Source: CAZHZT01 sp964537285 | GTDB taxonomy: Bacteria; Bacteroidota; Bacteroidia; Chitinophagales; Saprospiraceae | Assembly: GCA_964537285.1 (NCBI GenBank) | Contig: CAZHZT010000057.1 | Coordinates: forward strand, 1-34,703 | Length of the DNA: 34,703 nt | Reading direction: 5' to 3' | Part shown: piece by piece, positions 7,117 through 14,879 of the stretch | How positions within the stretch are numbered: position 1 is the stretch's first letter | Layout: each line of letters begins with the position of its first letter | Notes under the pieces: generated by a model | Database searches by the model: none | Seen by the model: only the letters and a program-made list of their open reading frames with translations | What the model was told of the DNA's origin: nothing | Position numbers and translations under genes: made by a program

Positions 7117-8058
7117 ATGACACGTAAAATTATTGCACTGGGGATTGCGGTAGTGGCTTTGTTACACCTGGCCTTTCTACCTGCATCACATCGATTTACT
7201 TCGAGTGAAACCATAGATTCATTTGAATCGAATGAAAAGCTTACTTTCAGTAGGCTTCAAACTGCACTCACTCAAATTGAACTTCCCGAAGAAGAACACA
7301 ATACACAAAAATATGTGAATTGGTATTTCTCCAAGAAAAAGCGAGATGCTGAAATTATTCTTGGAAAATCTCCGATGTATCTTCCTCTTATTGAATCTTA
7401 CATCAATGAAATGGGTTTGCCGGAAGAGCTTAAATACCTTCCAATCGTGGAATCCGCCCTTAACCCTAAAGCAATCTCTTCAAGAGGTGCTGTAGGCTTA
7501 TGGCAATTGATGCCAAGAATCGCTCGTATCTATGGTTTAACGATCGACGCAAATGTCGACGAAAGAAGAGACCCGCACAAGTCTACCAAAGCAGCCCTTC
7601 AATTCCTTTCTGACCTATATGATGAATATGGCGACTGGACGTTGGCAATGGCTGCTTACAACTGTGGCGCTCCCAGAATGAATAAAGCCATTCGCTTTGC
7701 TGATAGCAAAAACTTTTGGGATGTAATGCCTTACCTTCCAAAAGAAACACAAAGATATGTGCCTAAAATTCTAGCTGCTGCTTATCTGGTAAACTATTAC
7801 CCTTACCACAATATCGAACCAGATTATTTGGATTTTGAATTGCTTTACACCGAAGGGCATACTGTAAATCAAAAAATTAATCTTAGAGAACTTGCGGAAG
7901 CAGTGGATGTCCCTTTAAAAACGATTGTAAAGCTCAATCCTTCTTACAGAAGAACATTCATTCCTGCCAATGAGAAAGGAAATGTACTGACGCTTCCCAA
8001 AAATACATGGGAAACTGCATTTGCTTTCCTGGATGGAGAGAATGAAGTAGTTGAATAA
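7117..8058 (+). CDS. Lytic murein transglycosylase (MltD-like SLT domain)
   Basis: 313 residues. Cleaves the MurNAc-GlcNAc bond of peptidoglycan with 1,6-anhydro ring formation in the periplasm. A membrane or signal segment (about 4-22) lacks a clear lipobox. The SLT domain (about 80-235) carries the catalytic Glu112 in IVESALNPKAISSRGAVGLWQLMP, then DERRDPHKSTKAA and AMAAYNCG, typical of MltD-type enzymes. Residues 258-300 (NLRELAEAVDVPLKTIVKLNPSYRR...NVLTLP) read as one degenerate LysM module, so it is shorter than MltD proteins with several. TAGCTTTG at 6990-6997 fits the Bacteroidota -7 box TAnnTTTG, but no well-spaced -33 TTTG is seen. Confidence 0.9.
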   Translation: MTRKIIALGIAVVALLHLAFLPASHRFTSSETIDSFESNEKLTFSRLQTALTQIELPEEEHNTQKYVNWYFSKKKRDAEIILGKSPMYLPLIESYINEMGLPEELKYLPIVESALNPKAISSRGAVGLWQLMPRIARIYGLTIDANVDERRDPHKSTKAALQFLSDLYDEYGDWTLAMAAYNCGAPRMNKAIRFADSKNFWDVMPYLPKETQRYVPKILAAAYLVNYYPYHNIEPDYLDFELLYTEGHTVNQKINLRELAEAVDVPLKTIVKLNPSYRRTFIPANEKGNVLTLPKNTWETAFAFLDGENEVVE

Positions 8059-8072
8059 AAATTATTGGAAAA

Positions 8073-8122
8073 GTACAAAACATGAGCCATCCCGAAAATT
8101 CGGGATGGCTCATGTTTTGTAC
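8073..8122. terminator. 50-base perfect palindrome after the transglycosylase gene
   Basis: A 24-bp perfect stem (8073-8096 with 8099-8122, core GAGCCATCCCG) has a two-base AA spacer. It starts 14 bases after the stop, between convergent genes. It probably ends transcription or protects the 3' end, although there is no strong T-run. Confidence 0.6.
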
Positions 8123-8152
8123 CAATGCTTCTCGTTTTGGAAATCCAAAAAC

Positions 8153-8275
8153 AAACTTACGCCGCTTCGCGGCGAATTTCTTTTTTGAGGGGCCCGAGAG
8201 GGCAAGTTTGCTTCGCAAACTTGCCCTCTCGGGCCCCTCAAAAAAGAAGTTTCGCGCCGTAGGCGCATTTATTTT
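8153..8275. repeat. Composite hairpin repeat family B, copy B1
   Basis: A perfect 30-bp stem (8181-8210 with 8216-8245) has loop CTTCG and is flanked by two small hairpins, CGCCGCTTCGCGGCG on the left and GCGCCGTAGGCGC on the right. It is reversed relative to B2 and B3. Its right end supplies the TAA stop of the VOC gene. Confidence 0.85.
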
Positions 8276-8694
8276 GCAAATAACTGATTCATATCTTTAA
8301 ATGCTTTAAATTCAAGAGCATTCCCTGATGGATCAAGAAAAAACATGGTAGCCTGTTCTCCAACCTCTCCTTTGAATCGAATATAAGGCTCTATAACAAG
8401 GGCAATTCCTGCTGCTTTGATGCGCTCGGCTAATGCTTCCCACTCTTCCCAAGGGAGTACTACGCCATAATGCGGCACCGGAACATCGTGACCATCCACG
8501 GCATTATGGTGTAGCGCATCAGGGCCTGGATGATCTTCTTTTAAATGTGCGACAAACTGGTGGCCGTAGAGATTAAAATCAATCCAATGATCAGAACTGC
8601 GACCTTCTTTACAGTTAAGTATTTCCCCGTAGAAATATCGAGCAGCTTCTAAATCGTGAACTGGCACGGCAATATGAAATGGTGATAAACTCAT
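8269..8694 (-). CDS. VOC (glyoxalase/dioxygenase fold) family protein
   Basis: 141 residues. It begins MSLSPFHIAVPVHDLEAARYFYGEIL, the typical opening of a vicinal oxygen chelate domain with the first metal-ligand His (H7). It ends TMFFLDPSGNALEFKAFKD, carrying the usual last metal-ligand Glu. A middle His-rich stretch (DALHHNAVDGHDVPVPHYG) could give further ligands. It resembles the small single-domain proteins annotated as VOC or glyoxalase-like, some of which act as dioxygenases. The substrate is unknown. The stop codon lies in repeat B1. Monocistronic, leftward. Confidence 0.88.
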   Translation of the reverse strand: MSLSPFHIAVPVHDLEAARYFYGEILNCKEGRSSDHWIDFNLYGHQFVAHLKEDHPGPDALHHNAVDGHDVPVPHYGVVLPWEEWEALAERIKAAGIALVIEPYIRFKGEVGEQATMFFLDPSGNALEFKAFKDMNQLFAK

Positions 8695-8732
8695 AAGCTT
8701 TTTTTGTTATTATTAGACTTTATTTTGAATCA

Positions 8733-8876
8733 CTATCTCAGAATAAAGTCTATTATCTCAGCAATATATTCCTTAAGCCCAATAGCAACAGCCGCTCGAT
8801 TGTGTTCTCCCTCAAATGAAACAATTCTTCTCTCCGGATGGCCTTTGGTAAACTTCAAACTGAGAATAACTGTTAT
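8733..8876 (-). pseudogene. C-terminal remnant of an unrecognised protein
   Basis: An open stretch of 47 codons without a start reads ...KFTKGHPERRIVSF, then EGEHNRAAVAIGLKEYIAE, then IIDFILR and TAG. This has the composition of a real protein C-terminus. It is cut at its 5' side by a TAA exactly at the end of element F1, which suggests that insertion of F1 or the loss of the rest of the gene left this scrap. The parent family was not recognised. It lies in the 367-base gap between the VOC and GNAT-nitrilase genes. Confidence 0.45.
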
Positions 8877-9066
8877 TTAAGTAGTTCACGGAAATAGACC
8901 ATATAAATAATCTTTGCTCTCTGTAGAAGTATTTTTTGCTTGGAGATCGACACTTTTTTGGGATTTTTCTTCGAAAAATCCCAAAAAAGTGTCGATCTCC
9001 AACTCAAAAACCTTCCTGCCAAGGGCATCGATAGTTTATTCAGTTTAAATCCGTGAACTACTTAAA
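8876..9066. repeat. 191-base inverted-repeat element F1
   Basis: Perfect 17-bp terminal inverted repeats (8876-8892 TTTAAGTAGTTCACGGA and 9050-9066) surround an inner perfect 30-bp hairpin (8940-8969 with 8973-9002). It has the form of a miniature inverted-repeat element. One end abuts a gene remnant and the other supplies the TAA stop (9062-9064) of the GNAT-nitrilase gene. No target duplication is obvious. Confidence 0.8.
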
Positions 9067-10618
9067 CTTCTTGCTCTAATAAAATCGTTTTTCCCAGTTT
9101 TGTTTTTTCTAATTGATATAAATCTTTACGTCGATCTTTAAGGTTTTGAACACTGCCATGAGCATGAAGCTCCTTAAGCAAGTCTACATTCACATCCGCA
9201 ATCAAGGTCATTTCAGTATTTGGAGTAGCTTCCGCTTTAATTCCATTATTAGGAAAAGCAAAATCCGAAGGAGTAAACACAGCCGATTGAGCGTACTGAA
9301 TATCCATATTGTTAACCTTAGGAAGATTTCCTACACAACCGGCAATTGCCACATAACACTCATTTTCAATAGCCCTTGCCTGAGCACATCTACGCACACG
9401 CGTATAGCCGTTTTGAGTGTCCGTGAGGAAAGGTACGAATAGAACCTGCATTCCCTCATCAGCCTGAAGCCTGGCCAGCTCAGGAAACTCCACATCGTAG
9501 CAAATTAAAACGCCAATCTTTCCACAATCAGTATCGAAAACCTGGATGCGATCACCACCAACCATACCCCATGCAGAAGCTTCACTTGGCGTAATATGAA
9601 CCTTCTCGTATTGCTCAATAGTCCCGTCCCGGCGACAAAGGAAGCCGACGTTCAGAAGGGTATCTCCCAGCATGAAAGGCATGCTTCCGGTAATAATATT
9701 AACATTATAGCTAATTGCGAACTCGCTGAATTTATGCTTTAAAGGCTCGGTATAGCTTGCTAGTTTACGAATGGCATCTGCCTCAGAAAGGTGATTGTAA
9801 GAAGCCATCAAAGGAGCGTTGAAAAACTCGGGAAAGAGGATGAAATCACTTTTGTAATCACTGACGGCATCGACGAAATACTCAATTTGCTCGCAAAGCA
9901 CATCCAAATTGGAAAAAGAGCGCATTTGCCATTGCACTAAGCCGATCCGAATAACCGACTTAGCAGCATTGACCAATACTTCTTCCTGATCATAATATAT
10001 GTTATTCCACTCCAGCAGGATGGCATAATCCATAGATTCGTCATCTCCGGGCATATAATCTTTAATGACTTTTTTGACGTGGAAGTCATTCGACAGCTGA
10101 AAAGTTAGGGTAGGATCATAAACTTCTTTATGCTTTACTTTTTCAATATAAGCTCTAGGGGAGATTTCATGAGCAAAGTTCTTGTAATTCGGGATACGCC
10201 CTCCGAACATAATGGATTTGAGGTTAAGGTTTTCACAGAGTTCTTTTCGGGCTTCATACAAGCGCCTTCCCAGGCGCATACCGCGGTAATCAGGATGGAT
10301 AAAGACCTCTATCCCGTAAAGGACATCCCCCTTATCGCTGTGAGTAGAAAAGGTAAAATTGCCTGTTACCTGACGATAAGTGTGTTTTTCACCGAATTTT
10401 TTATAATCAATTATTATGGAAAGGGCACTGCCTACTACTTTATTATTTACGAGTATACAAAGCTGGCCGTCGGGAAAAATATCCAGCAGTTTTTTTATGT
10501 GGTGCTCTTTCCAGTAAGCATTTGGCCAATTAGCATAAGCTTTGATCATTGAAGATTTAAGCTCCAGATAATCATCCATTCTTAAATTACGCAACTCAAT
10601 TTTCGTTCCTTCAGTCAT
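9062..10618 (-). CDS. GNAT acetyltransferase fused to carbon-nitrogen hydrolase
   Basis: 518 residues. Residues about 5-180 form a GNAT domain with the acetyl-CoA loop RGMRLGRRLYEARKEL (112-127). Residues about 222-500 are a nitrilase-superfamily amidohydrolase with the full triad: Glu264 (FPEFF), Lys339 (YEKVHITPSE) and Cys373 (VLICYDVEFPE). This fused arrangement is a known family in Bacteroidota and other phyla; its substrate is not established. ATG 10618 is preferred because the next start upstream would overlap the lpxD-like gene; with it the gap is seven bases, so the two are likely co-transcribed. The stop lies in element F1. Confidence 0.9.
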   Translation of the reverse strand: MTEGTKIELRNLRMDDYLELKSSMIKAYANWPNAYWKEHHIKKLLDIFPDGQLCILVNNKVVGSALSIIIDYKKFGEKHTYRQVTGNFTFSTHSDKGDVLYGIEVFIHPDYRGMRLGRRLYEARKELCENLNLKSIMFGGRIPNYKNFAHEISPRAYIEKVKHKEVYDPTLTFQLSNDFHVKKVIKDYMPGDDESMDYAILLEWNNIYYDQEEVLVNAAKSVIRIGLVQWQMRSFSNLDVLCEQIEYFVDAVSDYKSDFILFPEFFNAPLMASYNHLSEADAIRKLASYTEPLKHKFSEFAISYNVNIITGSMPFMLGDTLLNVGFLCRRDGTIEQYEKVHITPSEASAWGMVGGDRIQVFDTDCGKIGVLICYDVEFPELARLQADEGMQVLFVPFLTDTQNGYTRVRRCAQARAIENECYVAIAGCVGNLPKVNNMDIQYAQSAVFTPSDFAFPNNGIKAEATPNTEMTLIADVNVDLLKELHAHGSVQNLKDRRKDLYQLEKTKLGKTILLEQEV

Positions 10619-10625
10619 TGTAAAT

Positions 10626-11561
10626 TTATTCTTTGTAATAGTTTTTAAAAAATAAAGGAAGATGGCGGAGCGCGGCAAGTTGCTTGTACTTAGCTCCTAC
10701 ATCTTCAGCGGGAGAGCCAAAGTAGGTTTTTCCGGCCTCCAGGTTCTTGGTTACCCCTGATTGCGCAAACACTACTACCCGATCTCCGATAACGAGATTT
10801 TGTGAAATCCCGACTTGCCCGTAAAGAATGGTATGATCACCAATGATCGTCTTTCCTCCAACGCCTACCTGGCCGGCAAACAGACAATGCTTCCCGATAA
10901 CAGCTCCGTGGCCGATATGTATCTGGCTATCGAATTTAGTCCCTTCACCAATGACGGTATCTCCGGAAACCCCTTTGTTAATGGTACAGGCCGCGCCAAT
11001 TTCCACGTTGTTGTGAATTATAACACGACCTCCGGAATGCCATTTCAGCAACTCCTTTTCTGTACGTTTGTAATAAAACGCATCTGTGCCAATGATAGAG
11101 CCTGCCTGGATGTTTACATTGTCTCCAATAATAGTATGATCGCCGATGTAAGAATTGGCCTGGATATAACAGTTTTTTCCGATCTTGACATTATGGCCGA
11201 TGGCTACATTAGGTTCGATGATCGTACTCGGGTCTATTTCTGCGGATTCACTTATGCTGGAAGTAAGAGGAATAAATAACCGATGTTCTTTAACAAGGCC
11301 ATTGTAAGCTTGAAATGGTTCTTCATGAAGCAAAATGACCTTACCTTCTGGACATTCAGCCCTTTCATTTAGGATAATAATACTTGCCTCAGACTTCAGT
11401 GATCGCTGAAAATATTTAGGGATATCGGAAAAGGTAATATCTCCTTTTTCCACTTTGTGAATTTCATTAATACCAGTAGCGATGATAGAATCGTCACCGA
11501 TAATTTCTGCGCCAATTTTCCGGGCAATTTCTTTAACAGGTATAGGGTGTGGGAACTTCAT
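10626..11561 (-). CDS. lpxD: LpxD-like UDP-3-O-acylglucosamine N-acyltransferase
   Basis: 311 residues. In lipid A synthesis LpxD transfers a 3-hydroxyacyl chain from ACP to UDP-3-O-acylglucosamine. An N-terminal uridine-binding domain (about 1-100) is followed by a left-handed beta helix of hexapeptide repeats (about 103-285, IGxxxxIGxx pattern). His218 in QIHIGHGAVIG aligns with the catalytic His of E. coli LpxD (QIAHNVVIG). It is shorter than the roughly 340-residue canonical LpxD and is not next to lpxC-fabZ, so it may be the second LpxD-type paralogue seen in many Bacteroidota. It lies 23 bases downstream of polA and 7 bases upstream of the GNAT-nitrilase gene. Confidence 0.85.
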   Translation of the reverse strand: MKFPHPIPVKEIARKIGAEIIGDDSIIATGINEIHKVEKGDITFSDIPKYFQRSLKSEASIIILNERAECPEGKVILLHEEPFQAYNGLVKEHRLFIPLTSSISESAEIDPSTIIEPNVAIGHNVKIGKNCYIQANSYIGDHTIIGDNVNIQAGSIIGTDAFYYKRTEKELLKWHSGGRVIIHNNVEIGAACTINKGVSGDTVIGEGTKFDSQIHIGHGAVIGKHCLFAGQVGVGGKTIIGDHTILYGQVGISQNLVIGDRVVVFAQSGVTKNLEAGKTYFGSPAEDVGAKYKQLAALRHLPLFFKNYYKE

Positions 11562-11584
11562 GGTAATTTTTTAAGAAGGGTTGA

Positions 11585-14362
11585 TTAATGAGCTTCAAGC
11601 CAGTTTTCCCCTACTCCCATTTCAACAACAATAGGAACAGATAGGCCTGGAAGAGCCGATTTCATCTTATCTTCAACGATATTTTTTAGTTGATCTAATT
11701 CTGGTTTGTAAACATCAAACACCAGTTCGTCATGTACCTGAAGAATCATTTTAGATTTCAAATGCTGTTCTTTAAGTACTTGGTGTATATTGATCATAGC
11801 CACTTTAATCAAATCTGCTGCGGAGCCCTGTATAGGAGTATTGATGGCAATTCTTTCCGCATTTCCTCTGGCCAGGCTACTCCTTGAGTTGATATCTCGC
11901 AATTGACGCCGTCTTCCGAGTAAAGTTGTAACAAACCCCTGTTCTCTACCTTTCTTAACGATCTCATCCATATAAGTTTTGAGGCCCTTATATTGTTCGA
12001 AGTATTGATCAATAAGTTCTTTTGCTTCCTTTCGGCTAATTTCCAACTGGCGGGAAAGATTTGTAGATCCTGCGCCATATACAATACTAAAATTAACGGT
12101 TTTGGCTCTGTAACGTTGCTCTTTCGTCACTTCATCGAAAGGAACACCAAATACGCGCGAAGCCGTCGCACGGTGAATATCTTTACCTTCCTGAAAAGCC
12201 TCAAGCATTGCCTCATCTTTGCTAATTTCTGCGATCAGGCGCAATTCAATCTGGGAGTAATCCGCAGCGAGCAAGAGGTGTTCCTCATCCCTTGGAATAA
12301 AAGCCATTCGCACCTTTCGGCCTTCCTCTGTGCGTACAGGAATATTTTGAAGATTTGGATTATTGGAACTCAATCTGCCCGTTGCTGCCAAAGCCTGATT
12401 AAAAGAACTGTGAATACGGCCAGTGCGTGGGTTGATCAGCTTGGGCAATGCATCTACATAAGTGGATTTTAACTTTGTCAAACCACGATGCGCGAGAATA
12501 TCCTCAATGATGGGGTAATCCTTCGCCATTTCAACAAGCTTTTCTTCGCTGGTAGAATACTGTGCTGTTTTGGTTTTCTTCCAACGATAAGGCAAGTTCA
12601 TTTTATCAAAAAGCACTTCACCCACCTGGCGGGGAGAAGACAAATTGAATTCCGTTCCCGCAGCATCGTATACCTTTTTTTGAAGCATTTGGATTTTTTC
12701 TCCCAGCTCTACAGAATAGCTAGCTAAAGTAGCGGTATCCAGGTTTACGCCGCAATGTTCAAGATCGACTAAAACACTAATTAAGGGTACTTCTAGTTCG
12801 TAGAAAAGCTTTTCAAAGCCTTCTTTCTTAATTTGAGGCTCAAAATATTGTTGAAGCTGAAGGGTAATATCAGCATCTTCAGCAGCGTAATCGACGACCT
12901 TTTCCACGGGGACATCGCGCATATTCAGTTGATTCTTACCTTTTTTACCAATCAATTCAGTAATAGAGACGGGTTGGTACTTCAAATATGTTTCGGAAAG
13001 GTAGTCCATATTATGGCGAAGTTCCGGTTCGAGGAGGTAGTGAGCGATCATGGTGTCAAATAAAGCCCCTTGTACCTCTACATCATACCATTTCAGGACG
13101 ATCATGTCGTACTTAAGGTTCTGTCCTACTTTGATGATCTCTGTATTTTCAAAGAAAGGCCGAAGCTGATCGACTATTTTTTGGGCTTCGCTTTTGTCAT
13201 CCGGAACCGGAACATAAAACGCCTCCCCCGGCTTAAAAGCGAAGGAAAAGCCCACTAGCTCAGCTAAATTTGCATCTACACTTGTCGTTTCAGTATCAAA
13301 ACAGACAATTTTTTCGCGAAGCAATTTTTCAAGCAGATCATCAATAGCTTCCGCTCTATCTACCAGAAAATAATTATGTGTCGTATTTTCAATATTGTTT
13401 TCTGCGACAGAGTGAGCCGGAGGCACTTTGGGGGCAGTATTTTCATTTTTAAAAAGGTCACCCTGGGTGCTTTGAGGCGTTTTCTCCTCTTCGCCCAGAA
13501 CAGACTTTGCAAGAGTACGGAATTCCAGTTCCTTAAAAATGTCAGACAAGGTTTCCCGATCAAAAGGATCAAGACAAAATTGATCTTCATCGAATTTTAT
13601 AGGAGCTTCCGTATTGATTTTCGCCAGGGTTTTAGAAAGCCTTCCCTGTTCGGCAAATTCAATGACCCGTTCTTTTTGTTTGCCTTTTAATTCATGAGCA
13701 TTATCTAAAAGACCTTCTACAGAATCGTATTTCTCCAATAATTTGGCGGCCGTTTTGGGGCCGATCCCCGGAATACCCGGAATATTATCCACACTATCTC
13801 CCTGGAGGCCCAGCATATCAACGACCTGATCAACTCTTTTGATGTTCCATTTTTCCAATATTTCCGGAACGCCCATAATATCAACGCCATTCCCTTGGCG
13901 GGAAGGCTTATATAAAAAAATATTTTCACTGACGAGCTGTCCAAAGTCCTTATCAGGTGTAACCATGTACACTTTATAACCTTCTTTCTCTGCCTGTTTT
14001 GCCAAGGTTCCTATCACATCATCCGCTTCATAGCCATCAACGGTAACGATAGGAATTTTAAAAGCTTCCAGAATGCGGAAAATGTAGGGGAAAGCAAGGG
14101 TAATATCTTCGGGTACTTCTTCGCGATTGGCTTTGTACGGCTCATACATTTCATGTCGGAAGGTAGGAACACTCGTATCAAATGAGACTGCAATATGGGA
14201 GGGTTTTTGGCTTTGAAGAAGATCCCAGAGTGTTCTTAAGAAACCTGCGATAGCAGAAGTATTCAGCCCTTTAGAATTTATGAGCGGGCGGGTGATAAAG
14301 GCGAAATGCGCCCGGTAAACGAGGGCGTGTCCGTCAAGTAAGAATAGCTTTTTTTCCGACAT
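11585..14362 (-). CDS. polA: DNA polymerase I
   Basis: 925 residues, full length. The 5'-3' exonuclease domain (about 1-290) has the metal-binding runs TVDGYEADDVIG and VTPDKDFGQLV and the helix-hairpin-helix GIPGIGPKTAAKLL. The 3'-5' exonuclease (about 330-515) keeps DTE (356-358), NLKYD and YAAEDAD, so proofreading should be active, unlike in many Gram-positive PolA. The polymerase domain (about 540-925) has the O-helix RYRAKTVNFSIVYG with Phe758, catalytic Asp701 in LAADYSQIELR and VHDELVF (876-882). Its role is Okazaki-fragment maturation and repair. It probably leads a leftward unit with lpxD and the fusion gene. Confidence 0.97.
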   Translation of the reverse strand: MSEKKLFLLDGHALVYRAHFAFITRPLINSKGLNTSAIAGFLRTLWDLLQSQKPSHIAVSFDTSVPTFRHEMYEPYKANREEVPEDITLAFPYIFRILEAFKIPIVTVDGYEADDVIGTLAKQAEKEGYKVYMVTPDKDFGQLVSENIFLYKPSRQGNGVDIMGVPEILEKWNIKRVDQVVDMLGLQGDSVDNIPGIPGIGPKTAAKLLEKYDSVEGLLDNAHELKGKQKERVIEFAEQGRLSKTLAKINTEAPIKFDEDQFCLDPFDRETLSDIFKELEFRTLAKSVLGEEEKTPQSTQGDLFKNENTAPKVPPAHSVAENNIENTTHNYFLVDRAEAIDDLLEKLLREKIVCFDTETTSVDANLAELVGFSFAFKPGEAFYVPVPDDKSEAQKIVDQLRPFFENTEIIKVGQNLKYDMIVLKWYDVEVQGALFDTMIAHYLLEPELRHNMDYLSETYLKYQPVSITELIGKKGKNQLNMRDVPVEKVVDYAAEDADITLQLQQYFEPQIKKEGFEKLFYELEVPLISVLVDLEHCGVNLDTATLASYSVELGEKIQMLQKKVYDAAGTEFNLSSPRQVGEVLFDKMNLPYRWKKTKTAQYSTSEEKLVEMAKDYPIIEDILAHRGLTKLKSTYVDALPKLINPRTGRIHSSFNQALAATGRLSSNNPNLQNIPVRTEEGRKVRMAFIPRDEEHLLLAADYSQIELRLIAEISKDEAMLEAFQEGKDIHRATASRVFGVPFDEVTKEQRYRAKTVNFSIVYGAGSTNLSRQLEISRKEAKELIDQYFEQYKGLKTYMDEIVKKGREQGFVTTLLGRRRQLRDINSRSSLARGNAERIAINTPIQGSAADLIKVAMINIHQVLKEQHLKSKMILQVHDELVFDVYKPELDQLKNIVEDKMKSALPGLSVPIVVEMGVGENWLEAH

Positions 14363-14478
14363 AGATTAATGTGTTTCTTTTTGGGCTGTAGAAAATAGTT
14401 ACCATTTCAGCCTTGTCAGCTAATTTAGGTTAAAATTTTGAATAAAGCTTCAAATTTTTTTCGCGGGAAACGAACCTA

Positions 14479-14598
14479 ATGCGCACAGGAAATCAGATAA
14501 AGGAATTTATCAATGCATTTGCTCCACAACCAACAATTCTCGCCCTAGAAAATAAACGCGCCTCCAGCGCGAAATTCCTCTTCAGAGGGGACCTTTAG
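14479..14598 (+). other. Short open frame running into repeat B2 (possible gene remnant)
   Basis: 39 codons starting MRTGNQIKEFINAFAPQP; the first 23 or so are unique sequence with protein-like composition and the remainder is read from repeat B2. It could be the N-terminus of a gene cut off by the repeat, or chance. No family was recognised. It lies in the 502-base gap 14363-14864, which otherwise holds B2, A4 and G1. Confidence 0.2.
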
Positions 14599-14640
14599 GC
14601 CCCCTCTAAACCAAATTCCGCCAAGAAGTGGCATAAATTT
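14549..14640. repeat. Composite hairpin repeat family B, copy B2 (short core)
   Basis: The ends AAATAAACGCGCCT...GCGCGAAATTCC and AAATTCCGCC...GGCATAAATTT match B1 and B3. The central stem is reduced to AGAGGGG...CCCCTCT, lacking the distal part present in the other copies. Repeat A4 begins four bases later. Confidence 0.75.
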
Positions 14641-14644
14641 TCTA

Positions 14645-14753
14645 GTTCTTTGACATAAATTGTGGAAAATGGAACTTCAAAATGCTAACCCTTTCAGCCA
14701 CAAGGGCATTCAAGGCTTATCATTTTGAAGTTCCACACAATTTATCAAAGAAC
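14645..14753. repeat. Palindromic repeat family A, copy A4
   Basis: 109 bases in the A2 orientation. The ends are GTTCTTTGAC and ATCAAAGAAC. The stem GGAACTTCAAAATG pairs with CATTTTGAAGTTCC as in A1. The loop CAGCCACAAGGGCATTCA is conserved. Confidence 0.85.
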
Positions 14754-14820
14754 GAATTTTCTTTTGGATTTCCAAAACAAATGCTGCTTCACATCTACTC
14801 AATAAACCTAGTGCTTCAGC

Positions 14821-14879
14821 CGTTCCCCGCTATTCGTTAACCGTTAACCGTTCCCCGTTCCCCGCTATTCGTTCCCCGC
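14821..14879. repeat. CGTTCCCCG/GTTAACC repeat, family G, copy G1
   Basis: Contains four CGTTCCCCG units, two CTATTCGTT units and a doubled TTAACCG. Read on the minus strand it supplies the last codons and the TAG stop (14865-14867) of the TolC-like gene. Related blocks lie at 21441-21477 and 22091-22193. Confidence 0.75.

Noticed and set aside
8082..8300. Open frames on both strands across the palindromes
   Set aside because: Coding would consist of mirrored residues from the 8073-8122 palindrome and repeat B1; the openness comes from the inverted sequence itself.
8876..9066. Insertion sequence with transposase
   Set aside because: F1 is 191 bases and encodes nothing; no transposase-like protein is found anywhere in the window.
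10815..11279. A 154-codon plus-strand frame opposite lpxD
   Set aside because: It lies wholly antisense to the hexapeptide repeats of lpxD, whose periodic codons keep the opposite frame open.
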